DNA of 64,000 nucleotides from Planctomycetota bacterium (GTDB taxonomy: Bacteria; Planctomycetota; UBA1135; GCA-002686595), in NCBI GenBank assembly GCA_029250885.1, contig JAQXEK010000023.1:1-64000 (forward strand). Reading direction: 5' to 3'. Shown here piece after piece: positions 24,629 to 33,349 of the stretch. Each line of letters starts with the position of its first letter. Within the stretch, counting starts at the first letter, position 1. The notes below the pieces were generated by a model. The model worked only from the letters and a program-made list of their open reading frames with translations. It did no database searches and was not told the origin of the DNA. The position numbers were made by a program, and so were the translations under genes.

Positions 24629-26362
24629 CTAGCCCTCGATTCGCTTGATCTTGACGCGGCTTGGATCAAGGGTGCGGCGCTTGAGGGTGCTGGCGTCTTC
24701 GATCGTAATGCGCGTACGCGGGGGTTTGCCTTCGACCTTAAGAATGCGGGCTAGGCCGCGCTTGCCGACCTGAACCCAATCGCCGCGTTGGAGCTCTTCA
24801 GTCTCTGGGGGGCGAGCGCCGGGGCTTGGGTCCTCTCTCGGGCTTGGTGCTGGGCCTACCTGCCCGATAGGCGCTGACAGGTTCTTAGCTAGCCAGGCGT
24901 CAGCGGTCGTGCAGGTGTTGCAAGCGCAGCAGGGCTGCTCGTCGGCGTCTAGGTCAAAGTGTGCAGCCAGGCTAATGCGTAGGCAGTGCTCGTCCGCAGT
25001 GGCTAGGGTGGCCAACTTAAGCAGGCCCTTAAGGTCACCGTCGAGCTTCTCCGGTGAGCCGACGAAGGCGGGCAGGTCGCTCGGCATAAAATCTGGGTTG
25101 ACGCGCAGGTCGTGGCGCTCAAAACTGCCCTCGATGGCACCGACGACCTCGAGCCAGCGCAGGGAGATTCCGGCCCGGTTGTCGCGGCGATTTTTCAACA
25201 ACAGCGACGAGACCAAATCGCCCAGGTCCTTGGTGGCGACGCGCTCGCCCCAGCTCTCAAGGATGCTCCAGACGCTGAGCACGAACTCGCGGTCAGGGTT
25301 GGCCCAGCGTACAAACTCTTGCTGCACGGCCAGGTCCTCGGCGAAGAACAGGGTCTCGCAAAAGGACGGCTTGCCGTCGCGACCGGCGCGGCCGACCTCT
25401 TGGGTCCAAGCCTCGATGGTGCGCGGCACCTGGGCGTGTAGAACGAAGCGGATGTCGGCCTTGTCCACGCCCATTCCAAAGGCGTTGGTGGCTAGTACGA
25501 TAGCGGGGTTTTGCTCGTCCGAAGCCATGAAGCGCTCTTGCATCGAGCGGCGCTCTTCAGGCGAGAGCTTACCGTGGTAGACGAGGCTCGGAATGCCCAT
25601 GCGAGCCAGCTCGTCGTGGAGCTCCTCGAGATCGCGGATCAGGGTGGAGTAGACGATTCCTGGCCCCGGAAGGGATTGAATGCGCTTGGCGAGGTGGGGG
25701 ACCTTCTCCTCGGCCAGGAAGACGCGCTCAAAGCCAAGGTACAGGTTCGGACGCTCGATCCCCGTGCGCACGATGTGCGGATCGACCAGGCCGAGGGCGG
25801 TGGTGATGTCCTCGGCAACGCGCTTGGTGGCCGTGGCAGTCAGGGCGATCGTGGGCGGGTTGCCCAGGCGCTGTTTGTACAGGCCAAGTCGCGAGTAGTC
25901 CGGCCGAAAGTCGTGGCCCCACTGGCTGATGCAGTGGGCTTCGTCCACGGCCAAGCGCGCCACGGGTAGGTCCTGTTCTAACTTTTTAAAGGCCTTGGAG
26001 CGGAAGCGCTCGGGGGTGATGAACAGGAGGTCCAGCTCGCCGTCCACGGCGGCTTGCAGGCGCTTCGCGCGCTGCTTCGACCGCACGGACGAGTTCACGT
26101 AGGCCGCTCGGATGCCGCGCGCTTGCAGCGCGTCCACCTGGTCCTTCATTAAGGCAATTAAGGGGCTGATCACGAGAACAAGACCATCCAGGCACAGGGC
26201 AGGCAGCTGGTAGAGCAGGGACTTGCCCGCACCCGTGGGCATGGTGGCAAGCACGTCGCGGCCCTCAAGAACCTCGCGGATCGCGGCCTCTTGATGGGGC
26301 CGAAAGCCCTGCAGGCCAAAGCCTTCTTGCAAGACGTGGAGTGGATCTGGTGTGCTCTTCAT
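24629..26362 (-). CDS. recQ: ATP-dependent DNA helicase RecQ
   Basis: 577 residues from ATG 26362 (an ATG 5 codons upstream is also in frame). Motifs: 0/I FRPHQEAAIREVL and MPTGAGKSLLYQLPAL, II AVDEAHCISQWGHDFRPDY (the aromatic-rich loop), III ALTATAT, V/VI LATNAFGMGVDKADIRFV and QEVGRAGRDGKPS. CCACNTC near residue 500 is the zinc-binding segment. A C-terminal part (ELQRGDWVQVGKRGLARILK) replaces a typical HRDC domain with a small beta-rich module. It unwinds DNA 3'-5' in recombination and fork repair. The unknown gene at 26385 ends 23 bases upstream, so the two may form one transcript. Confidence 0.93.
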   Translation of the reverse strand: MKSTPDPLHVLQEGFGLQGFRPHQEAAIREVLEGRDVLATMPTGAGKSLLYQLPALCLDGLVLVISPLIALMKDQVDALQARGIRAAYVNSSVRSKQRAKRLQAAVDGELDLLFITPERFRSKAFKKLEQDLPVARLAVDEAHCISQWGHDFRPDYSRLGLYKQRLGNPPTIALTATATKRVAEDITTALGLVDPHIVRTGIERPNLYLGFERVFLAEEKVPHLAKRIQSLPGPGIVYSTLIRDLEELHDELARMGIPSLVYHGKLSPEERRSMQERFMASDEQNPAIVLATNAFGMGVDKADIRFVLHAQVPRTIEAWTQEVGRAGRDGKPSFCETLFFAEDLAVQQEFVRWANPDREFVLSVWSILESWGERVATKDLGDLVSSLLLKNRRDNRAGISLRWLEVVGAIEGSFERHDLRVNPDFMPSDLPAFVGSPEKLDGDLKGLLKLATLATADEHCLRISLAAHFDLDADEQPCCACNTCTTADAWLAKNLSAPIGQVGPAPSPREDPSPGARPPETEELQRGDWVQVGKRGLARILKVEGKPPRTRITIEDASTLKRRTLDPSRVKIKRIEG

Positions 26363-26384
26363 GAAGCTTGTCTCCAAGCCGCGG

Positions 26385-27662
26385 CTAGTTCAGTTCGCTG
26401 GCCAACCGGTCGACCACCTGCCTTGCTTCTGCTTCGCTCAGCTCATCCATGTTGTCGGCGACTTCGGCGAACAGGGCGCGCGCTTCGTCTTCGGTGGCGT
26501 GGCCGCTAGTGACGCGGTGCACACGCCAGGCGTAATGCAGTTTGATAGCACCCGAGCTGAACAGAAGGGCAAGTCCCGCTATGGGCATGACCTCGCCAAT
26601 CACCACGGCAGCTCCGGCTAGGGCCAGCTTGGCGCCGGGTCTCTTCTGGTTCGCTAGGTCCGATTGAATCGCTTGGACGGCGTCGTCTACAGCCGATTGA
26701 ACGGCCGCGGGTGCGGGCTCGGACGGGGCGGCTCGCAAGTGCGCCAGGGGCAAGTCGCGGTGTGCCTTCGGGCCCCGGGCCCAGCGTGTGGGAGGGCCGT
26801 CATGGGTTACGACTAGACTCGCCGTGCGGTGGTTGATATGCAGCGCGCTGGGGTCTGAGGGAAGGCCCGTCCAGGTGAAGGTGAGTCCACAGGGTGCGGC
26901 GGCGTCGCGAACGCCGCTGTAGAACCCGACCAAGAGCTCATTGTCCGCGCCGGGCCGATTCATGCTTACCGAGCTTACGATGAGTACCTGGCTAGGAGCC
27001 TGCTCCGGATTGCGCCGGGCGGCCTCTCCCACATCGAGCAACGCCTCGCGCGCTTGAAGCCGCGCATTCATGAGCGACGCAACCAGGGGCCGGTACTTGT
27101 CCGGTACCACGGTGCTGTCCCTAAGCATGCCCAGCCGGTCCACGTTCTCACTGTGGAACAAGAGCTCAAGTTCGTGGGTAAACGGCTGGCTCACACTGTC
27201 GAGCAGGCAGCCCAAGGCTCCACAGGCAGTACTGGTATTGTGCTCGCGTTCGACCATGCCGTATTCGCGCTCATGGGTGCGCTCGACATACCCTACGTGA
27301 GCGCTGGTCTTGATGATCAATAGGGACCCTTCGGTACCCGACGCGTTAAAGTGATCCGTGGCCAGGGGGGCTGCTCCCCATTCGTAGCGCGCTCCCAGGT
27401 TAGCCGTGCGCATGGGGGCGCGGCGAGAGAAGGTGCCCGCGCCGAGCTCCCGGACTACGGTGCTGACAAAGTCGTCCGCGCACTCTTTCTCGCGTTCGTC
27501 CGAACAGGTTACATGCAAGGTAGCGACGTGCTTTGCTCCGGCAGACCGAGCCATGGCCACAATAGCGCGGCCAGTCGCGCCAAAGTGCTGCTCTTTTCCG
27601 ATCAGGCCAGCGAGGTCGCGGGTAGGAAGCAGCGGGGATGTGGGGAAGCTAGGTCTCGCCAT
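26385..27662 (-). CDS. Uncharacterised protein with C-terminal hydrophobic segment
   Basis: 425 residues from ATG 27662 (an ATG three codons upstream is also possible). I do not recognise the family. There is no signal peptide. The first 290 residues look globular, with two Cys-containing segments (HVTCSDEREKECADDF and TSTACGALGCLLDS). A variable linker (SEPAPAAVQSAVDDAVQAIQ) leads to a hydrophobic stretch of about 35 residues (LALAGAAVVIGEVMPIAGLA), then KLHYAWRVHR and an acidic helical tail (DEARALFAEVADNMDELSEA). This suggests a cytoplasmic domain anchored to the membrane near its C-terminus. It lies 22 bases upstream of recQ on the same strand. Confidence 0.65.
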   Translation of the reverse strand: MARPSFPTSPLLPTRDLAGLIGKEQHFGATGRAIVAMARSAGAKHVATLHVTCSDEREKECADDFVSTVVRELGAGTFSRRAPMRTANLGARYEWGAAPLATDHFNASGTEGSLLIIKTSAHVGYVERTHEREYGMVEREHNTSTACGALGCLLDSVSQPFTHELELLFHSENVDRLGMLRDSTVVPDKYRPLVASLMNARLQAREALLDVGEAARRNPEQAPSQVLIVSSVSMNRPGADNELLVGFYSGVRDAAAPCGLTFTWTGLPSDPSALHINHRTASLVVTHDGPPTRWARGPKAHRDLPLAHLRAAPSEPAPAAVQSAVDDAVQAIQSDLANQKRPGAKLALAGAAVVIGEVMPIAGLALLFSSGAIKLHYAWRVHRVTSGHATEDEARALFAEVADNMDELSEAEARQVVDRLASELN

Positions 27663-27730
27663 GGATCGCATTGTAGAGCGCGCGTCCGCTGGAGCCTCCG
27701 CTGGCCTGCTAAATCCGCGTTGGCCTAGCG

Positions 27731-28729
27731 CTAATCGTCCGAGCGCTTGAGGCGACCATGGTGGCCTTCGAGGCGCTTGATGTCCTCTTCCGAGAAGCCG
27801 TGGTCAGAACCCTGGGGGGTGCCCTTAATCTCGATTTGGGCACGCCTGGGCGCACCTGTTCGGTCCTCGAACTCGGCCTCCGCGACGTCCCAATCTTCGG
27901 CGGGCGCCTGCTGTTGGCCGAAGCCCTGGCCGCCTTGGGCGGCGCGAAATAGGTCCTCGAGGGGATTCCCCCCGGGCTGGTTATCGGCGCCCGGTTGCCC
28001 GCCAAACTGGAACATGCGACCGAAGGGGCTCTGCCCGCCGGACATGTGCCGCAGCCTGACCACCATCAGCTCGCGACCGCCCATGAGCCAGACGAAGGCC
28101 GCGATGAAACCGAACGCTAAGAAGCCGAAGAACTCGCCCTGGAAGAGCTGTGCAAAGGCGACCATCAGCAAGCCAGTGGCAAGGTAGCGGCCGATGCGCA
28201 CCGCAAGCTCGGTGGCCTCTAGGTAGCCCTTGCTGGCTACCAAGAGCGCGCGCAGTATGCGGCCGCCATCCATCGGGAATGCCGGCAGCAAGTTAAAGAT
28301 TCCCAGCATCAAGTTGAACGTGACCCAGCTTGAGACCAGGGCCCAGGCCAAGGTCTCCTGCTCGGGTGAAAACAGTGGCATGCCATTGGCGAGCAATAGC
28401 ACCATGCCGGGAAGGGCGAGCACTAGGTTCGTGAGCGGTCCAGCCAGGGCGATGATCAGCTCTTGCTTCGGCTGCTCGGGAATGATGCTCATCTGAGCGA
28501 GCCCACCCCCGGGGTGTAGGGTGATCCCGAGCACCTCAACGCCAAGGCGCTGGGCGACGACCCCGTGCCCAAGCTCGTGGCACAGAACGACCAGCACCAG
28601 GATGCTCAGGCCAAGCAGCGGGGCCGGGCCATTCCAAAGAAAGGCCAGCAGCAGCAGGTATACCACGGAAACGTGCACGCGCACGGGGATTCCGAAGGGG
28701 GTGCCGAGGGATAGGAAGGTCAGTCGCAC
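27731..28729 (-). CDS. Site-2-type intramembrane zinc metalloprotease (M50)
   Basis: 332 residues with a GTG start. The membrane core contains LVVLCHELGHGVVAQRLG near residue 50, giving the zinc-binding HExxH, and LLPAFPMDGGRILRALL near residue 145, giving the third ligand Asp in the NPDG-like motif. Hydrophobic spans continue to about residue 220. There is no PDZ or CBS domain; instead a soluble tail of about 100 residues is rich in Gly and Gln (GGQPGADNQPGG) and ends in charged helices. The family (SpoIVFB-like S2P) cleaves membrane proteins such as anti-sigma factors or processes lipoproteins. Its target is unknown and no sigma factor gene is adjacent. Confidence 0.87.
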   Translation of the reverse strand: MRLTFLSLGTPFGIPVRVHVSVVYLLLLAFLWNGPAPLLGLSILVLVVLCHELGHGVVAQRLGVEVLGITLHPGGGLAQMSIIPEQPKQELIIALAGPLTNLVLALPGMVLLLANGMPLFSPEQETLAWALVSSWVTFNLMLGIFNLLPAFPMDGGRILRALLVASKGYLEATELAVRIGRYLATGLLMVAFAQLFQGEFFGFLAFGFIAAFVWLMGGRELMVVRLRHMSGGQSPFGRMFQFGGQPGADNQPGGNPLEDLFRAAQGGQGFGQQQAPAEDWDVAEAEFEDRTGAPRRAQIEIKGTPQGSDHGFSEEDIKRLEGHHGRLKRSDD

Positions 28730-28851
28730 AGTGTTTGGGAGTCTAGTAAGTGGAAGGGAGAACGGGGCGGCTGCGGGGTGGTTTTCGCGGGGCCTTTACG
28801 CCGCCTGGGCGCAAAAAGCGGGGCGGCCTGGGCTTCACCTCGGGGCGCCGC

Positions 28852-29463
28852 CTACTTTACGGCATTCTGATCGCGCAGCCCTTCGATCATGACCAGGGCA
28901 TATTGCGCGATTTCTTCGCCGTCCGGGTGGCCCAGGGCCCCGGCCTCTTCAAAGGCGATGCAAGCCTCTTGGAACAGAGCGATACGAGCTTCAACACCCG
29001 TGTGCCCACCCCAGTCCAGGGACTCCTCGAGGTCCCCGTGGCTGACCAGCAGCAGGCCCCGGTACAGGGCTAGAAACTCAGGCTGCTGGACCCAGTCCTG
29101 TCCGCGCAGGGTCAGGTCCAGGGCGGTCTGCAGCCAGCTGGCCCGAATCTCCATGGACGCTCCAGATTCGGCCGAGGCCAGGTAAAGGCCCAGGTGGTCG
29201 CCCAAGGCAATCCATCCGGCGGTGGAGCTTGGGTCGAGCTCGATGGCCGACTCCATGAGGCGCAGGGCCTCGCCCGAGAGCCCCGCGTGGACGGCGCCAT
29301 CGGCCCGCACCCACTGGACCTGGGCGGCCACTGGTGCCAGTGGCCCGAGCCATGAGCGCGACTTGGCGGGGGACGCGAGCCAGGTGCCGCTGACAGCCAG
29401 CAGGACGGCCCCGATGGCGATCCCCGCGCGCCTAGACTTGGCGATCCCGGTGATGCCGCTCAT
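28852..29463 (-). CDS. Membrane-anchored helical (TPR-like) protein of the ABC operon
   Basis: 203 residues from ATG 29463, which overlaps the stop of the upstream gene as ATGA. A single N-terminal hydrophobic segment (RAGIAIGAVLLAVSGTWLAS) is followed by an exported helical region. AGLSGEALRLMESAIELDPS followed by STAGWIALGDHLGLYLAS fits a tetratricopeptide-like repeat pair. The remainder is acidic and helical. Its role is unknown; the coupling to the ABC permease gene suggests a periplasmic accessory of that transporter. The frame extends upstream to 29559, but that part overlaps the permease. Confidence 0.6.
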   Translation of the reverse strand: MSGITGIAKSRRAGIAIGAVLLAVSGTWLASPAKSRSWLGPLAPVAAQVQWVRADGAVHAGLSGEALRLMESAIELDPSSTAGWIALGDHLGLYLASAESGASMEIRASWLQTALDLTLRGQDWVQQPEFLALYRGLLLVSHGDLEESLDWGGHTGVEARIALFQEACIAFEEAGALGHPDGEEIAQYALVMIEGLRDQNAVK

Positions 29464-30608
29464 GGCTTGGCTCCGTCGCTTGGGCTGGACGCAGGCAGTG
29501 ACTTGGCGCGGATCCCACGCGCCAGTAACAGGGTCCCGACCGCGAACTGCCCAAGGCAACCGGTGACCGCGTCGAGCCCCGCGAAGCCGGGAATAAAGCC
29601 CATGCCCGCGGTGGTCAGTGCGTCCACCCAGGGCAGGCCGCCAAAGACCGCGCCGAGGTAAAGCTCAAATCCCAACAGCTGCAACGCAAGGGTGAGCAGC
29701 AGGCCAAGGGGCGCACCTAGGGCGCTGCCCAGTCCCAGGGACAGGGCGATCGCGCCGGCAATCCAGAGGCACGAGCGCTGCCAAAGCGCGACGGACACCA
29801 GGTGCGTGGAGCTGCGCGGAACCAGCAGCCAGGACTCGACCTGGGAGAGCCTAATCGGCGGGCCGTCGATGCCGTGCTCTAGGGTGAGGACCAGGTCGCC
29901 ATCGCCCGGCGGAACGGGCAGCAGGACTTTGGTGGCGCCTCGGATGCGCTGGGTGGTTGTTGTGTTTGCGGAAGAGGCTTTATTGGTCCGCGTCGCGGTG
30001 ATGGTCAGCAGCGCCGAGGGCCCATCGCCAGCCAGGGTCGTGGGCATGAACAGCAAGTGGGGAGCCGTGCCATCCCTGGGGTCGTAGCCAAGCTGACCCT
30101 TCGGATCCTCAAGGACCCAAGCTGCTTGGGAATCGGCAGCTTCCCCCGTGTGCAGGACCGTGAGATCCTGGCCGGGCAGGTTGCGTACCTTGGCAAAGGC
30201 CGGCTCGCCCTCGGCCCGGCTGGTCCCATTGGCAAGCTCGACACCAAGCCCAAGGGCACCCAGGCAGATGCAGACGGACGCCATGGCGCCGAACACCAAG
30301 GCTAGGGCTCCAACGGCCGGGCTAGCCATACGTCCGGAGAGCCACATACGGTCTTGTTTGGCAAAGCGAGCACCGGCCTTAGACCCTCGCCAGATAGCTC
30401 CAATTAGCAAAAGGGAGCTGATTCCGCTCCAAAGCCCCATGCGCAGGAGCCCCGGGGTCTGGGCGGCTTCGATGCCCGAGATCGCGTTGGGGGTCGCGAC
30501 ATTCGCGCCGCCGGCAAGGCTCCATATCGGGAGCCCGACGACCAGGGCTAAGGACAAGCCTAAAGGCAGTCCGCGCTCTAGGCCGAGTCGTGCAAGGGAG
30601 CTCTTCAA
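29460..30608 (-). CDS. Integral membrane protein, probable ABC transporter permease
   Basis: 382 residues with hydrophobic segments near 13-33, 55-72, 95-120, 275-300, 300-325 and 335-365. A large soluble, probably beta-rich extracytoplasmic domain lies between them (about 125-270, e.g. VLHTGEAADSQAAWVLED and KVLLPVPPGDGDLVLTLEHG). It starts 7 bases after the ATPase stop and overlaps the next gene by 4 bases. With a NosF/CcmA-type ATPase directly upstream, the natural reading is the membrane subunit of a type-5 or ABC-2-like exporter. The sequence does not show a recognisable permease signature, so the call rests mainly on context. Confidence 0.6.
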   Translation of the reverse strand: MKSSLARLGLERGLPLGLSLALVVGLPIWSLAGGANVATPNAISGIEAAQTPGLLRMGLWSGISSLLLIGAIWRGSKAGARFAKQDRMWLSGRMASPAVGALALVFGAMASVCICLGALGLGVELANGTSRAEGEPAFAKVRNLPGQDLTVLHTGEAADSQAAWVLEDPKGQLGYDPRDGTAPHLLFMPTTLAGDGPSALLTITATRTNKASSANTTTTQRIRGATKVLLPVPPGDGDLVLTLEHGIDGPPIRLSQVESWLLVPRSSTHLVSVALWQRSCLWIAGAIALSLGLGSALGAPLGLLLTLALQLLGFELYLGAVFGGLPWVDALTTAGMGFIPGFAGLDAVTGCLGQFAVGTLLLARGIRAKSLPASSPSDGAKP

Positions 30609-30615
30609 CAGGTGT

Positions 30616-31329
30616 TTAGGCCGGCTGCCCGAGTTCGCGGTAGATGCCCAGCAGTCCGGCTAAGGTCTCGGGCCCGCCGCGGCGCTCGACCTTGCCGTTC
30701 CAGAGCACCGAGACCTCGTCGCAGGGAAGGTCCGCCACGTGTGTAGCCACCAGGATTCCCGCACCGCGCTGGCGGGCCTGGCCCAAGAGCTCGTCGAAGA
30801 CGCCGAAGCCCTCGGCGTCCAGGCCGTCCGTCGGCTCGTCCAAGAGCAGCAGCTTCGGGTCGCCCAAGATCGCGCTCGCCAGGGCGAAGCGCCGCTGCAT
30901 GCCCTTGGAGAACTGGCCGATGGGACGGCGCGCCACATGGCCAAGGCCGACCTTCTCCAGCAATCCCTCAGCGCAACTGCGGCGGTCCTTGCGCGGCATG
31001 TGCAGCAGGGTCGCCATCAGCTCGAGTGTGCGCCGGGCCGGCAGCTCCGGAGGGAAGGGCGCGCCATCCGGAAGGTAGCCCACCTGGCCCAGCAGCTGCT
31101 TGGACCCAAGGGCGATGCCGTCGACCAAGGCCGCACCCGCGTCCGCGGCTTCGACTCCTGCAAGGATACGCAACAGGGTGCTCTTGCCCGAGCCGTTGGG
31201 CCCGGCGATGACCTTCGTTTGTCCGGCTTCAAGCTCCAGGTCGAGCCCGCGCAGAACCTCGGTCTTACCGAGCCCCAGGAATCCCTTGGGGTAGCTCTTG
31301 TGGATGCCTTGAATCGAGAGGAGCGCCAT
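30616..31329 (-). CDS. ABC transporter ATP-binding protein
   Basis: 237 residues from ATG 31329; the frame is open upstream to 31557, but that part is antisense to the FHA gene start region and not family-like. Walker A is GPNGSGKSTLLRIL, the Q-loop region is QVGYLPDGAPFPPELP, the signature is QFSKGMQRRFALASAI (FSKGM, a variant of LSGGQ as in NosF/CcmA-type exporters), and Walker B is LLLLDEPTDGLD, followed by the H-loop VATHVADL. It supplies energy to the membrane protein encoded next. It is first in a tight three-gene operon. The substrate is unknown. Confidence 0.9.
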   Translation of the reverse strand: MALLSIQGIHKSYPKGFLGLGKTEVLRGLDLELEAGQTKVIAGPNGSGKSTLLRILAGVEAADAGAALVDGIALGSKQLLGQVGYLPDGAPFPPELPARRTLELMATLLHMPRKDRRSCAEGLLEKVGLGHVARRPIGQFSKGMQRRFALASAILGDPKLLLLDEPTDGLDAEGFGVFDELLGQARQRGAGILVATHVADLPCDEVSVLWNGKVERRGGPETLAGLLGIYRELGQPA

Positions 31330-31428
31330 GGCGTCAGTTTGATCTCTGGCGCCGCCCCAAGCAAGTTCCCGGGCCCAAAGCCACGGGCATGGTGCCAAGT
31401 TGCGGCGCTGCTTGGTACCCTGCTTGCC

Positions 31429-32139
31429 ATGTTGCGCCTCATCGTTTTGTCCGGCCCCGACGAGGGCCGGGATGCAAGTCTTACGGACGGCTCTCGCATT
31501 GGCCGCGGCCCGGCGTCGGGCCTGCGCCTGTCGGATCGCTCCATCAGCCGCGAGCACGCGGCCATCAGCCAGCGCGGCGACCAGTGGTTCGCGGTCGACA
31601 TGGGCTCGACTAACGGCCTGTGGGACGGGGAAGAGCGCGTGGACGAGGTGCTGCTTACGGACGGCTGTGTGATTCGCCTCGGGGAGGTGCGGCTCGAGGC
31701 TCAGCTGCGCGAAGCCAAGACCACGCCCGCAGAGCCTAAGCCCTCGACAAAGGAGTCGTTCTCGGGCTCGATCCTAGGCGCGGACGTCCAGGCGGAGAAG
31801 GCCAAGCCCGAAGCAAGCATGGAGTTCTCGGTGGGCGGCGGCGCTATGCCGGTCGCGGATACAGAAGACGAGCTTGAGATCGAGTGGGCGGACGAAGATC
31901 AAGACGAAGTGCACGCGCCGGCGCCCGAGTCTGCGGCTCCTGCGGCAAAGCCCGCCGTGCGCGATCTCCAGCGGGACGAGCTGCTGCGAAACATGCAGGC
32001 GAACAAGGGTGGCCTGGCACGGGCTGACCTGGGGCAGCTGCCGGTCTGGATGCGAGCCCTCTTAGTCCTCGGCGTGCTGGCCGCGTCGGGCGCGGTGTTC
32101 TACTTCGTCATGCAGGCCGTACTCGCGACCCGCAGCTAG
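31429..32139 (+). CDS. FHA-domain protein with C-terminal membrane anchor
   Basis: 236 residues from ATG 31429; a longer frame from 30739 is antisense to the ABC ATPase and is rejected. The FHA fold occupies about residues 1-95: GSRIGRGPASGLRLSDRSIS, SREHA and GSTNGLW are the conserved GR, SRxH and NG motifs that bind phosphothreonine. A Glu/Ala/Pro-rich acidic linker follows (about 100-190), then a single hydrophobic helix at the end (ALLVLGVLAASGAVFYFVMQ). This is a tail-anchored cytoplasmic phosphopeptide reader. No kinase gene is adjacent. Its TAG stop shares the palindrome CTAG (32136-32139) with the convergent glycosyltransferase. Confidence 0.85.
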   Translation: MLRLIVLSGPDEGRDASLTDGSRIGRGPASGLRLSDRSISREHAAISQRGDQWFAVDMGSTNGLWDGEERVDEVLLTDGCVIRLGEVRLEAQLREAKTTPAEPKPSTKESFSGSILGADVQAEKAKPEASMEFSVGGGAMPVADTEDELEIEWADEDQDEVHAPAPESAAPAAKPAVRDLQRDELLRNMQANKGGLARADLGQLPVWMRALLVLGVLAASGAVFYFVMQAVLATRS

Positions 32140-33332
32140 GTAGCCGCCGCCTCGCACCAAGCCTCGAACAGGGCTGCAGCACCCAGATCCCAGGTCGACT
32201 TTGCCGCAAACCGCTGGGCATCCCGGAGCTGGGCTAGGGGCTGATTCAAGGCCGCATGCAGGGCTCTAGCGCACTCTCTAGGATCGTCCGGCGGAAAGCC
32301 CGGCGTGTTCGGCGCGGCCGCCTCGACTAGTGCCGGGGTGCGGGCAATTGCTAGGGGAAGCCCGGCGCGGTGGGCTTCGAGCACCGGGATCCCAAAGCCT
32401 TCAAGCCGCGAGGGCAGCACCATGCAACCGGCCCCGGCAAGTAGATCGGGCAGGTGCTCTTCCTCCACTGGGCCATGGAATTGGACTCGCTCTTGAATGC
32501 CAAGCTGCCTGGCCAAGCGAGCGAGGCGCCGGCCCTCGTTGCCCTTGGGAAGGCCGACCAGCAGCAGCCGCGGTAGGCTTAGATCTAGGGCCAGAGTCTC
32601 AAGTAATAGCTCCAGGTTCTTGCGCCGCTCGAGGTGCCCAAGATATAGGATCGGCGCATCGATGCCGCCGGTCTCGAAGCCCAGGGTGCCGCGATCGGGC
32701 TGCTCCTCTTCGGGCTGAAGTTTCGGCCCATGGACAGTATCCGCGCGCTTGGGTGGGATCACGTGATCACTGCCGTGGGGCACTAGGCGAATGCGCGGCT
32801 TGCTCGTAGGAAAGCGCTCGGCCAGGTCGTGCACCATGGCGTTACTAACGGTCAAGATAGCGGCAGCTCGCTCCAGGGTCTTAGGAATCAAGCGCTCGGC
32901 TATCTTGCGGCGAAGCAGTGGGGTAAGACCGCGATTCAGGTCACGCAGGTCGTGCAACATCAGCGTGAAGGGTACGCCGAGATTCGGCACGGGCAGGTGC
33001 CCGGTGTGCACGAGATCGTAGGGCACGCCCCGGAACTGGGCAGCTTTTAGGCTAGCCCGAAGGGCGCGCGGCTCGGAGAGGGCCCGGGCCAGGGGACCAC
33101 CGGCTGCTGCGGAGCTCGCAATCACGCGCACGCCAGCCGGAAGCCTCGTCGCCAGGTCCTCGGGCAGCCCACGCTTGCTGGCGATTAGGTCCAAACCGCC
33201 GCCCGCTGCTTGCAGCAGCTGCGCGACCCGCGGGAACAGCTCGGTCGCCTGGCGCCGGACCCCGCCCATGGGTTGGGCAAGTGCAAGGGCCGAGAGCAGG
33301 ACTCGGGGTGCGCGATTCGGGCTTGGAGTCAT
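32136..33332 (-). CDS. Glycosyltransferase family 1/4 (GT-B fold)
   Basis: 398 residues. The N-terminal acceptor domain contains ALAQPMGGVRRQATELFPRV (glycine loop) and LMLHDLRDLN. The C-terminal nucleotide-sugar domain has ILYLGHLERRKNLELLLETL and PSRLEGFGIPVLEAHRAGLP, the E-x7-E-like motif of retaining GT-B enzymes. It transfers a sugar from a nucleotide donor to a cell-surface glycan; donor and acceptor are unknown. It follows a second glycosyltransferase gene on the same strand by 17 bases, so both are likely in one operon. A surface-polysaccharide role is inferred from the nearby flippase at 38221. Confidence 0.88.
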   Translation of the reverse strand: MTPSPNRAPRVLLSALALAQPMGGVRRQATELFPRVAQLLQAAGGGLDLIASKRGLPEDLATRLPAGVRVIASSAAAGGPLARALSEPRALRASLKAAQFRGVPYDLVHTGHLPVPNLGVPFTLMLHDLRDLNRGLTPLLRRKIAERLIPKTLERAAAILTVSNAMVHDLAERFPTSKPRIRLVPHGSDHVIPPKRADTVHGPKLQPEEEQPDRGTLGFETGGIDAPILYLGHLERRKNLELLLETLALDLSLPRLLLVGLPKGNEGRRLARLARQLGIQERVQFHGPVEEEHLPDLLAGAGCMVLPSRLEGFGIPVLEAHRAGLPLAIARTPALVEAAAPNTPGFPPDDPRECARALHAALNQPLAQLRDAQRFAAKSTWDLGAAALFEAWCEAAAT

Positions 33333-33349
33333 GGTGGCGTGGCGAGCCG

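Noticed and set aside
30739-31428. 230-residue N-terminal extension of the FHA protein
   Set aside because: Antisense to the ABC ATPase; the FHA domain begins at ATG 31429.
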